Below are positions 1 to 12,030 of a DNA stretch of 64,000 nucleotides, in pieces. The stretch's first letter is position 1; each line of letters begins with the position of its first letter. The DNA is from Ceratobasidium sp. AG-K (lineage: Eukaryota; Basidiomycota; Agaricomycetes; Cantharellales; Ceratobasidiaceae). A program made the position numbers and the translations under genes. The notes beneath the pieces were generated by a model, which saw only the letters and a program-made list of their open reading frames with translations, was not told where the DNA came from and did no database searches. The stretch lies in the NCBI GenBank assembly GCA_037039685.1, contig JAWNGF010000017.1, positions 1-64,000 of the forward strand, in the 5' to 3' direction.

Positions 1-35
1 TCACATCTTGAAACCGCCTGTAAGCCACTGGATTG

Positions 36-1079
36 CTAGGAGATTAGATATTGATAATTCGCGCCAGTGCCGCACTTACAACTTGCAAGGGAATGGTTTG
101 AACCGGTCTTGCCCCATACGCCTGATGCCCTGAAGCTCCTGTGGTCATAGTGGTGGCGCAACATATTTTTTCGGACGTCCATTAAACGCTTCTTCTCGTC
201 CCATGCCCATAGAACCTCGCGGAGCATGGCGTCTGTATCAGATACTGGGACCTGGGCTAGATTCTTGTGGATCAAGTCTTCCCCGCGACGGATATCCATG
301 AGATCGGCGGAGGAGATTCCGGACATGCGCTTCCTGAAATTAAACGGATATTGGCTTGGAGTTACGACTGGATAGCAAGTACATATACTGACGTTGAACC
401 TGCATGGATCTTTACATGTCGCCTTAGAGCGCCCAGTTTATACTTCTAATAACAAGGTTAGCCACCTGAACGGTTACAACCAGAGAAGACGAGTACTCAC
501 TGGAAGCTCAACGCTGTCTCGCTTGAAGGTGCCACGAGTAAGGCAGAGTAAAATTGTTTGGGCGAAAAAGTAACAGTTGTATCGCTGGAGCGTGTACGCC
601 GCAGCCTGTGGGTGGCTGTGTATAGCGCGACAGATTGATAGGATTCGGGCCAAATCAACACCATCACAAAACTCGACTTCCACCAGGCAGTCCGAGGCTG
701 CATAACTCCTGTCATCCAATGATCCAATTTGTTCGATGGTATCATAGGCTTCCACAGACGTATAAAGAGAGTCCAATGGAACGTGTTCATCTGGTAACTG
801 ACGACGGTCGATACGGAAACAGCCACCCTGGTTGCGCAGTTCGAGCGCGATGTATTCGTGGAAAAAAGGTCCCTCCTGGTCTTTTCGGAGCTGGATTCTG
901 GAGACCAAATGACCGGACCAGCGACGGTACCAGTCGAACAGGGGGTTTCCAGCTTCCCAGCGGTTGTTGAACCGGATGCGGACGGGGTCTTCAAGGCTCA
1001 GCAAGCGCCGCTTGGCCACGACCATCATGTTGAAGACCCTGTAGGATGCACCTGGGGGGAGAGACATACCGGACATCAT
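36..1079 (-). CDS. Uncharacterised His...Asn-Cys protein, copy 1 (multi-exon)
   Basis: I do not recognise a named family. The first exon (1079 down to about 501) encodes ~193 residues and ends at a good donor (GTGAGT at 500-495). The paralog at 4602-5941 starts at the residue matching the Met of codon 5, so position 1067 is an equally good start. Shared blocks are GNPLFDWY (~residue 45), a HEYIALEL strand with His74, FRIDRRQ, SDCLVEVEF and TLQRYNCYFFAQTI with Asn168-Cys169. A strand-borne His followed by an Asn-Cys helix is the layout of LRAT/NlpC-P60-type permuted papain folds, so a thiol hydrolase or acyltransferase is possible; this is inference from motif order only. A downstream exon at about 36-326 encodes DAMLREVLWAWDEK, resembling the last exon of the paralog. 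Exon junctions in between are unresolved. No signal peptide or membrane segment is seen. Confidence 0.5.
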
Positions 1080-1397
1080 AGTGAATCGAGCGACGGCAGC
1101 TGCCTATAGGAAGGATGCGGCGACGGGGAAGGTGGGTTCGAGAGGGAGCTGATGAAGGCACCGAGCGAGCCTCGAGTTTTATTCTGCGTCGATTCTGATG
1201 TCAAATATGTTCGGCGACGACGCGCCAATCATTTAACTGCTTTGGGAGCGCATATACGCTTCATTTGTAGCGAGTCAAGCACAAACAACAACAAAATTAA
1301 TGACTAGTTCCTCGTCTGCATTGCCACAACATCACAACAGCACAGCTCCCAAACACGTCTCACAAGCACCGATCAACACACAAACAAAGACGACGCG
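1080..1397. other. Upstream region of copy 1, no gene seen
   Basis: Presumed promoter and 5' leader of the minus-strand gene ending at 1079. No convincing TATA box or reading frame was found. Confidence 0.3.
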
Positions 1398-1476
1398 TAA
1401 GGGAGGCGTCATCGATCTACCACCACCTAGCTTGAGCGCTTATCAAAAACTGATGGCTACAGGCCAAAATTTGCAG
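1398..1476. repeat. Detached copy of the inverted-repeat element tip
   Basis: About 79 bp starting TAAGGGAGGCGTCATCGATC repeats, nearly identically and in direct orientation, the first ~80 bp of the terminal inverted repeat that starts at 1753. It is a truncated second copy of the same element end. The 276 bp between the two tips has no counterpart elsewhere in the window. Confidence 0.75.
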
Positions 1477-1752
1477 TAAGATGAGGGTACCAGCGATCAG
1501 TAGACGCTCTGTGCCAGCATTCTCCCAAACGAAATCCTTTCTTATGTATTCTGAATCGGCGATATTCAAATATTGCCTCCCAGGATCTTCACTCCCGGTG
1601 CTGCAGTAATCATGCCCAAGCGTGATAGTTGCGCCACCGAACATCAAGCCATCAGGGACTGACAACGGTCTGACCCAACCGTTAGTAGATCGTAAGTAGT
1701 CTGGGCACTATGCTAGTGCGCGCCCTAAATTATTCCCACGCTAGCTCAGTGG

Positions 1753-2777
1753 TAAAGGAGGCGTCATCGATCTACCACCACCTAACTTGGGCGCTTATCA
1801 AAAACTGATGGCTACAGGCCAAAATTTGAAGTAAACGCGCGTTTCTATCTCTTACAGAGTGAATTTCGGGATTCGGGAACAGCGAAAATGCGTGAAACAA
1901 CTCAAAGAATGTATATATCGACTTTAAAATAAGTAGAAGCTCAAGGAAAAAAAGTAGATCGCCGATTACTGCTGTCTCGAAGGGTCAGCACGTGATGAAA
2001 AGTGGCTTATTAGCACTGCCGCAGCGGGTCAACCGCTTCGCAGGACGTGCCTTAGCTCAGCAACGGACTCCAGGGGCCTGTGGCTCTGGTGCCTAGCAAC
2101 TCCATTTTCATGCCGCCTCCAAGTTTTAAAAGAAAGGTTTTGTTGGCTTGTGCTCGTAGAGCCACTGAAGCAGTGAGGCAATTATTACAAACATTTTTAA
2201 GTTATATTTTACATTTATACTGATTTGCTTGGATTTGTGGCTCGAAGTCAGCGCTTTGTTGAGGCTTACTATAGGAAAAACAATGGCCCCGAAGCAATTG
2301 AGTGGGCCACAAAACTGTTCCGACACCACCGTCAGACACCAGCCCATCTTGAGTTTCACCAGATATAGTCTTGACGTGTATAGTACAGATAGCTATAACA
2401 TAATATATTCTATCCTCTCGACTCTAAACGAGTGAAAGACGAGATTGGACGGTCCCCCGGAGTCCGTCACTGAGCCAAGACACATCCTGCGAAGCGGTTG
2501 ACCCGCTGCGGCAGTGCTAATAAGCCACTTTTCATCACGTGCTGACCCTTCGAGACAGCAGTAATCGGCGATCTACTTTTTTTCCTTGAGCTTCTACTTA
2601 TTTTAAAGTCGATATATACATTCTTTGAGTTGTTTCACGCATTTTCGCTGTTCCCGAATCCCGAAATTCACTCTGTAAGAGATAGAAACGCGCGTTTACT
2701 TCAAATTTTGGCCTGTAGCCATCAGTTTTTGATAAGCGCCCAAGTTAGGTGGTGGTAGATCGATGACGCCTCCCTTA
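1753..2777. mobile_element. Foldback/MITE-like DNA transposon with ~325-bp terminal inverted repeats
   Basis: The left arm (1753 to about 2080) is the near-perfect reverse complement of the right arm (about 2448 to 2777). The outer ends read TAA(A/G)GGAGGCGTCATC and TA dinucleotides sit at both edges, consistent with a TA target duplication as in Tc1/mariner-type elements. The ~370-bp core is too short for a transposase. It holds a 45-codon frame (2231-2368, plus) containing RFVEAYYRK and a WATKLFRHHRQTP stretch, which resembles the C-terminal tail of DDE transposases I recall from basidiomycetes. The element is therefore probably an internally deleted derivative of an autonomous transposon. 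The repeat structure is read directly; the transposase link is from memory and moderate. Confidence 0.8.
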
Positions 2778-4601
2778 TGTGTAAGCAGCACTCAATCGCA
2801 AGCCTAAAGCGCGCAAATGGGTTATTTGGTTCCTTGCTGTGTTCCTCAGGGCGCTCCTGCTGGGTCAACCGGTTGAATTATGCCTTAGTTGTGTTTCAGC
2901 GGGCGCCTGAGTGAAAGTGAGAGGGATACACATTCAATTTAGGCATAATAATTAGTAAGAACAAGTTGCAACACTTGTACTGGCTCACGTTTATGACCCA
3001 ATAACCCCGCCATACGAGCATTACGTCGGGTCTGACCCTTCTTCGTCATCACGCATCCAGGTGCTTCGAGGAAATAGAGTATCTTCTTCAGTTAGAATAT
3101 ACTGATTTAGAAGTAGTAGTCGGTTAGCCACCAATCGCTATTGCATCTTCCACTGCTTCGTGTCGACGGCTCCTTCGAATATATAAGCGAGGTTGACGCA
3201 TCTCGGTGAAGCCTAGGAGGGTGATCTACACAGGGACGGTGCCACCTGAGCGCTCGAATTAAGGACTTTAGATCTGAAATGGGTCATCGCGAATGAGATG
3301 TATTACTTGGATTGATATTCACTCTACAGACAACGCAAAGCCTAGATCACCATTTCGAGGCGATTTTACTTTTTGAGTACCAGGGCAAGTGCGAACCGCA
3401 TACCAGACGCCATCCATCGCCTGCTTGATACCCTAGTAAACTCTTCTGGAGTTCCCCACATCATGAACTGCTGTACTATTACGGTATGAGCGTTGGTCCC
3501 GGTCCTGGCGCTTTACGACGCAACGCAAAATTTTGATGGGTCCCCTGTCCAAGCAGAGATCGACGTTGCGGGACGGACCATTCTGGAATTATGCCCAAAA
3601 AGGAAATGAAATTCTAAGTGAAATTACAAGTGTGACATACAATATGGATAGACCATCCCTGAACGTTGCTAATGAGTAACGTGATGGCTTTGTCCTTGTC
3701 CTCGTATTTGTTCTTGTCCAAAGCCCATTCTCAACCTCAACCTCCTTGCCTGAACCCAAACCCATCTTGGGCTCCCAAACTTACACGGAGACCACAAAGT
3801 TCAGCAAGCACGGGCGCTTTGTGTGATCAACATTGCTCTTCATTGTCGGATCAGTAACTCTGTTCCGTTGCTGCATGGTCCGAACTACTCCTGCTAACAC
3901 TCATGCTTTACCAGACTATCGACCCTTGATACTATGCACGTATTGTATGTATTACGAGTGGTGTTGCATTGTGCAGATGTTCACCCACGTTCATAGGAAC
4001 TTGCAAGCACTAACTTCACTTGCAAATGGTCAATTACTTGGTAGAACACTTGCAATCATGAAGAGTGGATACCGCTGTCATTCCCATGCGCTCTTGCTCA
4101 GGTGAACTGACACTTGCGATTAGAACACCTACTTGCAATCCCTGGTTGGTTGGGCTGACTGGAATATGTGTTATACTTTTGTGATAATACTGTAATTACT
4201 GAAATATTTGCCCCAAAAAAGGGCAGTTATTGCAGTGTCTTTATTTGGCAATAATCCCAGTATTCGTGCACTTTTATCAACCCACAACTCCCTGTGGCCT
4301 GGAACCCAGGCGTATTTTTTAATTATTCAGTCTATAATTAATTTGTTCTCAGGTAGTGATTTGAAGGTGTACAGGACCCGTCTTTTCTCGTTTCGCCCGA
4401 ACGCTAACCATCTGAAAAGGATCCCGGAGAAACAATTGAGGTTGTCACATGGGGCAAGCTCTGCAAGATGGCAATCGGGGCGCCAATTAGCTCAGAGAGT
4501 AAACATTCGATACCGGCTTTCGATTCTACAAACTAATAAAGAGTACATCGAAAGTACCAAGTCTTAGCAGACAGGAAAAATATCAAGATCCGAGCTGTCA
4601 G
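2778..4601. other. Intergenic, no supported gene
   Basis: Several short open frames exist (for example 3666-3857, 3833-4105 and 4208-4567), but none has recognisable motifs, a paralog in the window or plausible splice structure. Two stretches at 3990-4140 repeat the word acttgcaa several times. I see no RNA gene. Confidence 0.4.
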
Positions 4602-5941
4602 CTAAGCCAGCTTTGTCTTCTTGCTACCCGGACAGTTACGAACTGCCCTCCAAACATCGTCCATTGCATTTTTAATATCTCTGGAGAACTCAGCTGGGGA
4701 CCCTCCCATCATGGGTCGATAGATTGACCATCCGACTCTATCACAATGTTCTTGAATGATGTCTTCCACGTACTTCTGGAGTTCCTTATAAGATCCTCGG
4801 ACAATTCTCTCGAGAAGAAACCTCGCTAGCTGGGCCGGCGCGTGAGCTATATCCCGAATGCTAGATACCACGTTGAGGAACTTGAGCTATCACCAAGCCT
4901 TCGTAAGAACTGTGTTTCCGCCTCAAAAGAAACCAAAGGTTCTCACCAGATCATTTGAATTGACCTGCATGTAAATGACCATATCGACGTCAGGTTGATA
5001 GTCAAACTCAGTGTCTCGAAGGCCTTGTTGACATTTATTTCCACACCTCTTCAGCGCATTCGACAGCGAAAGGGTTAACGCCACAGTTGACTCCGACGGA
5101 AATTTTATCACCTGTAAATCCCTAAACATCCCGTTACGCCGACAGGTTGTCAACTCTGGCTTGTCGACTATCGAAGATTTTAGTTCGCAGTGATAGCGTA
5201 TCAGCTCCGTATTTGGCATAAGGGGGACCACTGACCCGTCAACAATGGCCTTATGTAGTCAATCGGCGACAAGGCTTTCACGAGTGAAACTCGTCCCCTA
5301 GATTCAGATTGCTTTTCAGAAGCATGGTTCCGTCAACTTGGTCGCACACAAGTGCCTCGATCGCTGCTTACATGTCTGTGGTATCCCATGCATAGACACC
5401 AGCCCTGCCGAGCCAAGCAATGAAGAATGGTCCGTGCGAAAAAGTAACAATTATAACGCTGGAGCGTATACACTCGGGTGGCGGGATTTTGGTGAATTAC
5501 GTGGCAAATCTGCAATACGAGTGATAAATTGATCTGAAGCTTGAATTCAACCTCAACAAGGCAATCTGATACACCGCGATAATTATCGTCGAATCCTGTG
5601 GCTTCCTCGATGGTATCATTGGCTTTGCACCCCTTGTCGTAGAGACAACCCAGCAGCGCCTGGTCAGTTGTAGACTGTCGACGATCAATTCGGAAATAAG
5701 CAGCGCCGCGGGGATGGTCGAGTTCCAGCACGATGAACTCGTGATACCATGGTGAGAGACGATCTCTTCGAAGTTGCATCTTCCGGATGAGCTGACTGGG
5801 CATCCGGTCGTACCAATCGAATAGCGGGTTGCCAGATCCCCATTTGTCCTCGAACCGTATAAATACAGGATCTTGAAGCTCTATCTCAAGCCTCTTGGCG
5901 ATAAGAGGATTGGAGACTTGTGAAGAAGAGGCAAAAGACAT
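4602..5941 (-). CDS. Uncharacterised His...Asn-Cys protein, copy 2 (multi-exon)
   Basis: Paralog of the gene at 36-1079, on the same strand. Exon 1 starts at ATG 5941 and encodes the shared core: GNPLFDWYDRM, a HEFIVLEL strand (His67), FRIDRRQ, SDCLVEVEF and TLQRYNCYFFARTI (Cys164). A middle exon (about 5230 to 4947) ends at a clear donor (CTG/GTGAGA). The last exon begins at 4886 after an acceptor reading GATAG, giving an in-frame join and a C-terminal domain of about 95 residues to the stop at 4602. The first intron junction is not resolved. The C-terminal exon has amphipathic helical character and no catalytic motif I can name. A permuted papain-like fold is a possible reading of the His/Asn-Cys pair; the function is unknown. 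Confidence 0.55.
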
Positions 5942-6452
5942 GGTGGTTTCCGAAGGTAGGTGCCACTGTAGCCACTGACATTTATGACAGGCGCTTACAG
6001 AAATTTATCACTTTCCTAATATGTCAGCCAAGTTTGCGGCGAGGGTAGCATGCCCAACCGCCAACCGACGCGAGGAAGGCAAGGAAGCATAATATGCGTC
6101 TCTAGCTGTAGGATTATCCAAACACGTTAGCTGCATCCAGGAGCGGATCAGATACTGTCAAAAGCACATACGGGATTCCCTCTTTGCAAAAACGTGAAGT
6201 ACTTCGAAGAACCCATCTCGAAAACTTGATCGCGCCCTCGACCCATTGGACTCCAGAGCCATCGTGTCAAGTGGTATGATTGGTGGTTCTGCATTCGTGT
6301 GACGAGCGACTTGAAGGTCATCAATATAGGTTCAATGAATATCCAACAATCCAACTCGGATGCATTGAGGCAACTTCAAATTGATTGCTATAGAGCTACA
6401 GAATATGCATGCAATCTCGTATTAATACAATAGTAGAATCAAATGTCCAAGC
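5942..6452. other. Intergenic between copy 2 and the YOP1-like gene
   Basis: Holds the promoter of the minus-strand gene starting at 5941 and the 3' end of the minus-strand gene ending at 6453. No other feature is supported. Confidence 0.35.
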
Positions 6453-7277
6453 TTAGTAGACCTTCTCGGCACCGACGTTGTAGCCAGCGGGGAGAGGGGC
6501 AGTCTGGGTGGTGTTGGTAGCGGGGTAGCGGGTGGTAGGCGACGTGGCCTGGACACGGGCGCGATCGATCGAGGGACGGATGGCGGCGTGGTAGAGAGTG
6601 GCAGCGCCCTTGGTCTGAGGGAGCTGGAGCCAGATCACAAAGACCGTCTTGAGGGCAAAGTACCAGGGGACGTAGTAGAGAACAACGCGGAGGGCAAAGG
6701 ACTCGAGGTAGGTGAGGAAGCCAAAGATGACCCAGTAGGTGAGCCTGCGACAAATAATTAATTTATGATTTCGAGATAATTTAGGGTAAACTTACCATTG
6801 GACGTCATCGCGGCCCGAAGGCGTCTCGATGGCCTTCATGCTCAGATAAGCGGGCAGACCCCAACCGACGAGATTGCTGGCGGGTGCAGCGAGGGCATTG
6901 ACGCTGACGAGCAGAGTCATGAGAGCGACACCACCGGCAGCGAGATAAGTTTTGGGAACACCGGTGCGCTGCTCGAGGTTGTTCATCGCAGGGTATTGCG
7001 AGAGCGCCTTGTCGGCGCGCTTGTGGTAGTCGGCAGCAGAAGCCTGGGCTTGTTGGACAGCGGGATGGCTAGCCACCTACACTCGAGTAAGATGCGAATC
7101 CACTAGTATATCATTTTAACTCACCTGGGTACCGAGCTGGCGTGCCTTTTCTTGGGCCAACTGAGCCTGGGCCTGCGCACGGGCCTTGGCGTCAGAAGTT
7201 CCGGGAGGGGAGATGGGGGCCTGGGCCGTCGCATTAGCGTCGTAGGGCTGCTCGGGGTAGTTGGGTTGGACAGACAT
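6453..7277 (-). CDS. YOP1: YOP1/REEP5-type ER membrane-shaping protein (TB2/DP1/HVA22 family)
   Basis: Three exons read cleanly: 7277-7125, 7076-6796 and 6744-6453. GT..AG introns of 48 and 51 nt give 241 residues. The Met at 7277 opens an Ala/Gln-rich N-terminal extension of ~50 residues that is longer than in yeast Yop1 (180 residues). Next come an amphipathic helix, NLEQRTGVPKTYLAAG, and paired long hydrophobic hairpins including LVGWGLPAYLSMKAIETPS and DDVQWLTYWVIFGFLTYLES, followed by YYVPWYFALKTVFVIWLQLPQTKGA, the family signature in pieces. Family members insert hairpins into tubular ER membranes with reticulons and stabilise curvature. The C-tail is Thr/Pro-rich. Start choice, splice phases and signature all agree. 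Confidence 0.93.
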
Positions 7278-7657
7278 GGCTAGAAGAGATCAAGTGCTAG
7301 TTGAGTGAAGATGGTGGTCGGCGGGCAAGCTTTTTGTACAGATAAGAAACGTGGTGCGTCATCGCTCGGCGTCATGACGTGACGTCACAAATTTCGGGCA
7401 CGTGACATTATGAGGTACCACTGACGCGCCGGCATGAGCGCTGCGCTTACCGAAATAACGTGGAGATACGCCATTTAGAGTCTTCCGAGTGGTGCTACTA
7501 GTTCCGGCCCCACTTGGGACAATTCTATGCGCCGTCGATAAATGAAGGGATATTTTCGAGTACAACTCGCTTGATTATGTCAAGCTGCTCATGGAACGTT
7601 CTAGAATATGAGTAAATCTACACAGATAGATTTAGTACTTTGCGAAACGCCCGACCA

Positions 7658-7738
7658 CCAAGAGTCGAACTCGCAGCGGCGCAAATGGCCAAGGTCTAGA
7701 CTTGGAATCTAAAACCCACGTGGTCACGACACTCGCCT
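7658..7738 (-). other. Degenerate tRNA-like sequence
   Basis: On the minus strand a B-box (GTTCGACTC) and an anticodon-stem-like hairpin TTAGA-TTCCAAG-TCTAG (loop compatible with anticodon CCA) are spaced as in a tRNA. However the acceptor stem does not pair and the A-box carries a mismatch. A weaker version lies in the duplicated unit at about 13280-13320. It is best read as a tRNA relic or a SINE-like head, not a working tRNA gene. Confidence 0.25.
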
Positions 7739-9457
7739 GCATACACTCTCCCTGGAATCAAACTCATGACGCCATCTCCCAAGCTTCTCATTCGTCATCA
7801 GTTTGCGGTGGACGTGCATAAATGAATGGTTTCTATCTTTTTATGGGTGTTACTAGCGCGAGAACTTGACACAGTCGCATAACCAAACGTGGTTTTTTGG
7901 TGCGTTTTTTCGAGATGCCGTGGATCCATGTTCCCAAGCGACAAATCAAACCCAGCGGCCTTAACAACTAGTCAGGCCTTGGCTCGCCGAAGCAATCTCT
8001 CAAGTGTCGCAGTGTCAATTCATCTAAGCGACCAGCCCGACACAGCCCGCAGTAAAGGATGTCAAAAAAAGACAAGACCAAAGACGGACTACTTTGCATG
8101 AAAAATTATCCCGCTAAGCGGCGACTTGTTGTTAACAACGGCAAGTAGCACTGTTTACCTCAGTCATGGAGCCAACTGGCATAATTCCAATTAGTCCAGT
8201 CTGTGCGAGTAGGGAGATCTACCATCCCCGACGTTTGGTGCTTGACATTGGCAGGTATCACTGCAATTGAGTAATTAAGGAACGGCTCCACAACGTCTGG
8301 ACGGCAACGCCATCATACGCTCCGATTGCAGGACTGGATTACCTGCTAGCAACACGAGCATGAAGGCTGCATGAATAACACATACCGGCTAAGTACGGAT
8401 GGTGCGACCGGCCGAGAGAAGCAAACGCGCGTGAGCGTAAGATTGGAATGGAATTTACAGAACTCTCATTCTGGGAAATGCGGACTGCAAAATTCGATTT
8501 GTATCAGTTGTATCCAAATGCTGTAATGCACAAATTCTCTGCGGGGCGGATGACAGGCGTTTAGAAGCATCACTTTACATTTGTATGCGCATAGGCTGGA
8601 GAGAAATCCATCCCTGGACTATAACGGTTTCGCCTTTGAAAGGTACAATGGTAGCTTCACTGTGGAGTTCTCTACCAATTTCTGCTCGAGGACCCGATGA
8701 GCCTCGGGCGACGTAGATACCCCATTTCAAAAGTGCGCAAAAGATACGGTCCATGCGGGCTCAACCGAAGGAGAACAAGCACCAGAGCGAGTCCCGTTCT
8801 TTGACGTTGCCCAAGCAAAGCACAGGCTCGGCATTCACGTCTCGGTTTTTCTTAGCCTAAAATCTCCTTTACATGGGCTCGGACGCCGTGTACTAGCCTG
8901 CCATAGTCGTTTCACAGACCCCCACCCGTAACTGCTTCGGGAGCCTTCCCGAGGTCGAAGAGCGGCTGAATAGAAAAGAACCGGATCGAAGCCGCGAGAT
9001 TTTCCGACCCTATCATATCAGGCTTCTCGACCCAAAGTTGATCGAACCCCACCTCCGCTAATGGAATCTGCTTTCTAATTAGTGGAAATCGGGATTTGAA
9101 ATATGTCAAGGAGTGACAGGTTTGACAGATGGATTCATGTCGGGCTCCTGGAACTACTATACTGGGCGATGATTTGCCAAAGCCTAGGCCAATCAACCAA
9201 GAGCGAGTTCGACTTGGTTACGACACCGTTACGACCGACATGGAGGAGATACATTATAAAGCCTGTGCGAAACATGAATCCTAAACCAAGCTTCGAGAAG
9301 CACTTGTTTGCTGCCGCCCATGGGCACCGCTTCTCGTAGGCTGCGGGACGTTTGGCGTTCTTTAATGCTAAATGCTTCTGTTTTACGAATCCAAAGTTAG
9401 CCCATGGAATCATCGGTGAAGTCTGCCTTGCGTTATTTCAGCAGCCTTCCCGGTCCA

Positions 9458-9464
9458 TATAAAG
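9458..9464 (+). promoter_or_regulatory. TATA box of gene A
   Basis: TATAAAG, 109 bp upstream of the ATG. The identical spacing occurs at gene B. Confidence 0.7.
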
Positions 9465-9566
9465 TTGGCCTCATCGCGCTCTGAGATACTCGTCAGCTTC
9501 ACAGCGCTCTCGCCAGCTTTCTACTACACACTACACTCTTTACACCACGCTCTTTCCTCTCTAAAT

Positions 9567-10255
9567 ATGCTCGCGTTCGGTCGCCTCACTAGCATTCTCT
9601 TCTTCGTGCTCTCCTTGAGCTTCTTTGCCTATGCCGCCCCTACCCCGGCAGCCAGCTCGAATGCTATCGTCACTCGTCATGCTAGCGACGACCTTGTTGG
9701 TCTGATTGTCGATCTCCAAGCGAAGGTTGATCTCGACGTCAAGGAAATGGGTACGTTAATAACTTACGGGATTCCATCTCCAACTAAAGCCAACTTGAAC
9801 AGTCGCTGTTGAAGCCGTCGTCGACCTCGCGGCCAAGGTTGAGGTCCTCGTTACTGATGTCACCGCTTGCGCCAAAGCGGTTGCTGCCATTGGTGCCAAC
9901 CTTGACCTTGATGCATCTGTCAAGGCTGATCTCGCTGTCAAGGTCGCTGCCATTATCGCTGTACGCACTTCTTCATTCGTACATTCTGAGCTCTTATTCA
10001 TGACGTTTCGTTTCCTAGGTCATCGTTAACGCTTGTGTCTCCATTGTTGCCAAGTTCGGGATCCTTGTCGTCCTTACTCTCTTGGCTAAGATCGATATTT
10101 GCCTCAACCTCCTAATTGTCAACCTCGGTGTCTGCGTTGAAGGCATCATTGCGTTGATTGCCCAGATTGTTGTCAAGCTCGGCGTTTCCGTCTTGGCTAG
10201 TATTCACCTCGGTCTTTGCATCAATGTTTTGGGCTTGATTGGCATCGGCCTTTAA
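9567..10255 (+). CDS. Small secreted hydrophobic protein, gene A (192 aa, 3 exons)
   Basis: Exons 9567-9750, 9803-9960 and 10019-10255; introns 52 and 58 nt. The product opens with a signal peptide (residues 1 to about 24, LFFVLSLSFFAYAAPTPA). A charged segment DLQAKVDLDVKEM follows, then two repeats built on (V/A)AKV(D/E)xLV and IVAKFGILVVLTLLAKIDICLN. The mature chain is strikingly Val/Leu/Ile/Ala-rich with evenly spaced Lys/Asp and five Cys (in TACAKA, NACVS, DICLN, GVCVE and GLCIN). This amphipathic periodicity could suit a surface-active, membrane-inserting or self-assembling protein. It is not a hydrophobin: the eight-Cys pattern is absent. I recognise no named domain. Paralogs lie at 12133 and 16452, with a relic at 38311. 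A TATA box 109 bp upstream suggests a regular, possibly strong promoter. Confidence 0.85.
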
Positions 10256-12023
10256 GTCTATTCACAATTTCTCCTTGTGTTGTTTCATTGCCCCATGTTA
10301 GACTTAGATGCAATGCGCTAGAACAATAATACTTCTTTCTTACCTTTGTCCTCACAGTAAATGTCTGCACAACCCACTTTGGAGTGCAAACCCCGTTAAT
10401 CTCGTTTGATCCCTCGCCTTTGCGTTGCGTTCTTCGCTCCCTTGGTGCGCATATATTCTCATAACCACTTGATTATGTGAGCTGCTAGCTATCCGGGCTA
10501 CCGTGGATGCGTGTTCCCGAGCGATAAATTGAACCTCGTGACCTGAGCAACTAGTCAGACCTCGGCGAGCCAAAACGATCACCCCAAGTGTCATGGTATA
10601 AACACTGCGGACGAAATGCAATTTGAAAGTGACTCGTCTGGCTCAACCTACATCAAGACCGTCAAAAAACAAGAAATCCAAATTGGACTACTTCGCATGG
10701 AAACTATCCCACCAAGCGGTGAATTGCTGTTAGGGCCGGCAATTATTTCCCTCGGCTGTAGGGGCAGCTAGCATAATTCCAATGAGTTTAGACATTGCGA
10801 GCAGGGGGATCTACCGTTTCTAGCGTTTGGTGCTTGGCAATGACAGGCGTCACTGCAGAGGAGAAATCAAGGAACAGATCCGCGCAATTCCTGAGCCGCA
10901 GCACTGGCGTACGCCCAGATTGCAGGACTGCAGTATCTGCTATTGTGTAGCATGAGCACCGAGGCGGCCGTATGAATAACACTTGCCGGCTACGTACGGG
11001 TGGTGCGACCGGCCGAGAGAGAAGCGAATGCATTGGAGAGTAAGAATGGTGAGTATTCTGGAGAATTATCATTCTAGGAAACGAGGACTTTACAGATCCA
11101 TTTGTATGAATTGTAATCAAATGCTGTAATGTATCAGTTCTTTGCGGAGGCAGATGACCGGCGTTTGGAATCATAACTTTATGTTTGTGAAGAGAGTACA
11201 ATCATGGATTCGCTACAGAGTCCTCTACCAATTTCTGCCCGAGCACCTGATGAGCCTCGGCGACATGCACATCCTGTTTTAAGAGTGTGAACAAAATAAA
11301 ATAAAATAACACGACCCACGTGGGCTTTACCCAAGGGAACCAAGTACTATAGTGATTACTGTCCTTTGGGCGTCACCCAAGCAAAGCACAGGCTCGGCAC
11401 CCAATTCTTGGTTTGCCTCAGCCTCAAATCTCCTTTACATGGGCTCGGACGCCGCGTACGACTCTGCCATAGCCATTTCACAGATCCCGAGCCGCAACAG
11501 ATCTTCGGGAGCCTTCCTGAGGTCTAAGCGCGACTGAAGGCAAAAATGAGCCGGATCGAAGCTGTGGGATTTCCCGACCCTATCATATCAGGCTTCTCGA
11601 CCCAAAGTTGATCGACCCCGCCTCCGCTAATGAAATCTGCTTTTTAATTGGCGGAAATTGAGATTTGAAATGTGTAAAGGGGTGAGAGGTTTGATAGATG
11701 GATTCATGCCGGGCCCCCAGAACTACCATACTTGGGAATGATTTCCCAAAGCCTAGACTAAGCAACCAAGAGCGAGCTCTTTTACGGGTGCGACTTGATT
11801 ACAACTTGGAGGAGATACATTGTGAAACTTGACCGAAACACGAGTCCCAAACCAAGCTTCGAGAAGCATTCGTTCGCCACCGCGCAGGGACCCCGCTTCC
11901 TGTAGGTTGCAGGACCTTTGGCGTTCTTTGATGCTGAACGCTTCTGTTTGACGAATCCAAGGTCAGCCCATGGAATCATTGGTTAATTCTGCCTTGCGTT
12001 ATTTCAGCAGCCTTCCCAGTGGG

Positions 12024-12030
12024 TATAAAG
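12024..12030 (+). promoter_or_regulatory. TATA box of gene B
   Basis: TATAAAG, 109 bp upstream of the gene B ATG, exactly as at gene A. Confidence 0.7.

Larger units (their letters stand above)
7570..10390 (+). repeat. Tandem duplication unit 1 (upstream cassette plus gene A)
   Basis: Long stretches upstream of gene A recur upstream of gene B and again at 12.96-15.03 kb. Examples are the blocks around 7850-8100, 8640-8730 and 8870-9420, matching 10490-10720, 11215-11270 and 11440-11990. TATA box and ATG of genes A and B are both offset by exactly 2566 bp. The left limit is placed near 7570, where CTTGATTATGT first matches unit 2. Confidence 0.75.

Noticed and set aside
1741..1760. tRNA 5' half (CTAGCTCAGTGGTAAAG) next to the inverted-repeat element
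   Set aside because: The rest of a tRNA is not found on either side of the element; the match covers only the A-box region.
4484..4565. Possible tRNA gene (TTAGCTCAGAGAG resembles an A-box)
   Set aside because: No pairing acceptor stem or B-box at the right distance, and no anticodon stem-loop.
4208..4567. 119-codon open frame
   Set aside because: No motifs, no ATG context or splice support, low-complexity surroundings; likely chance.
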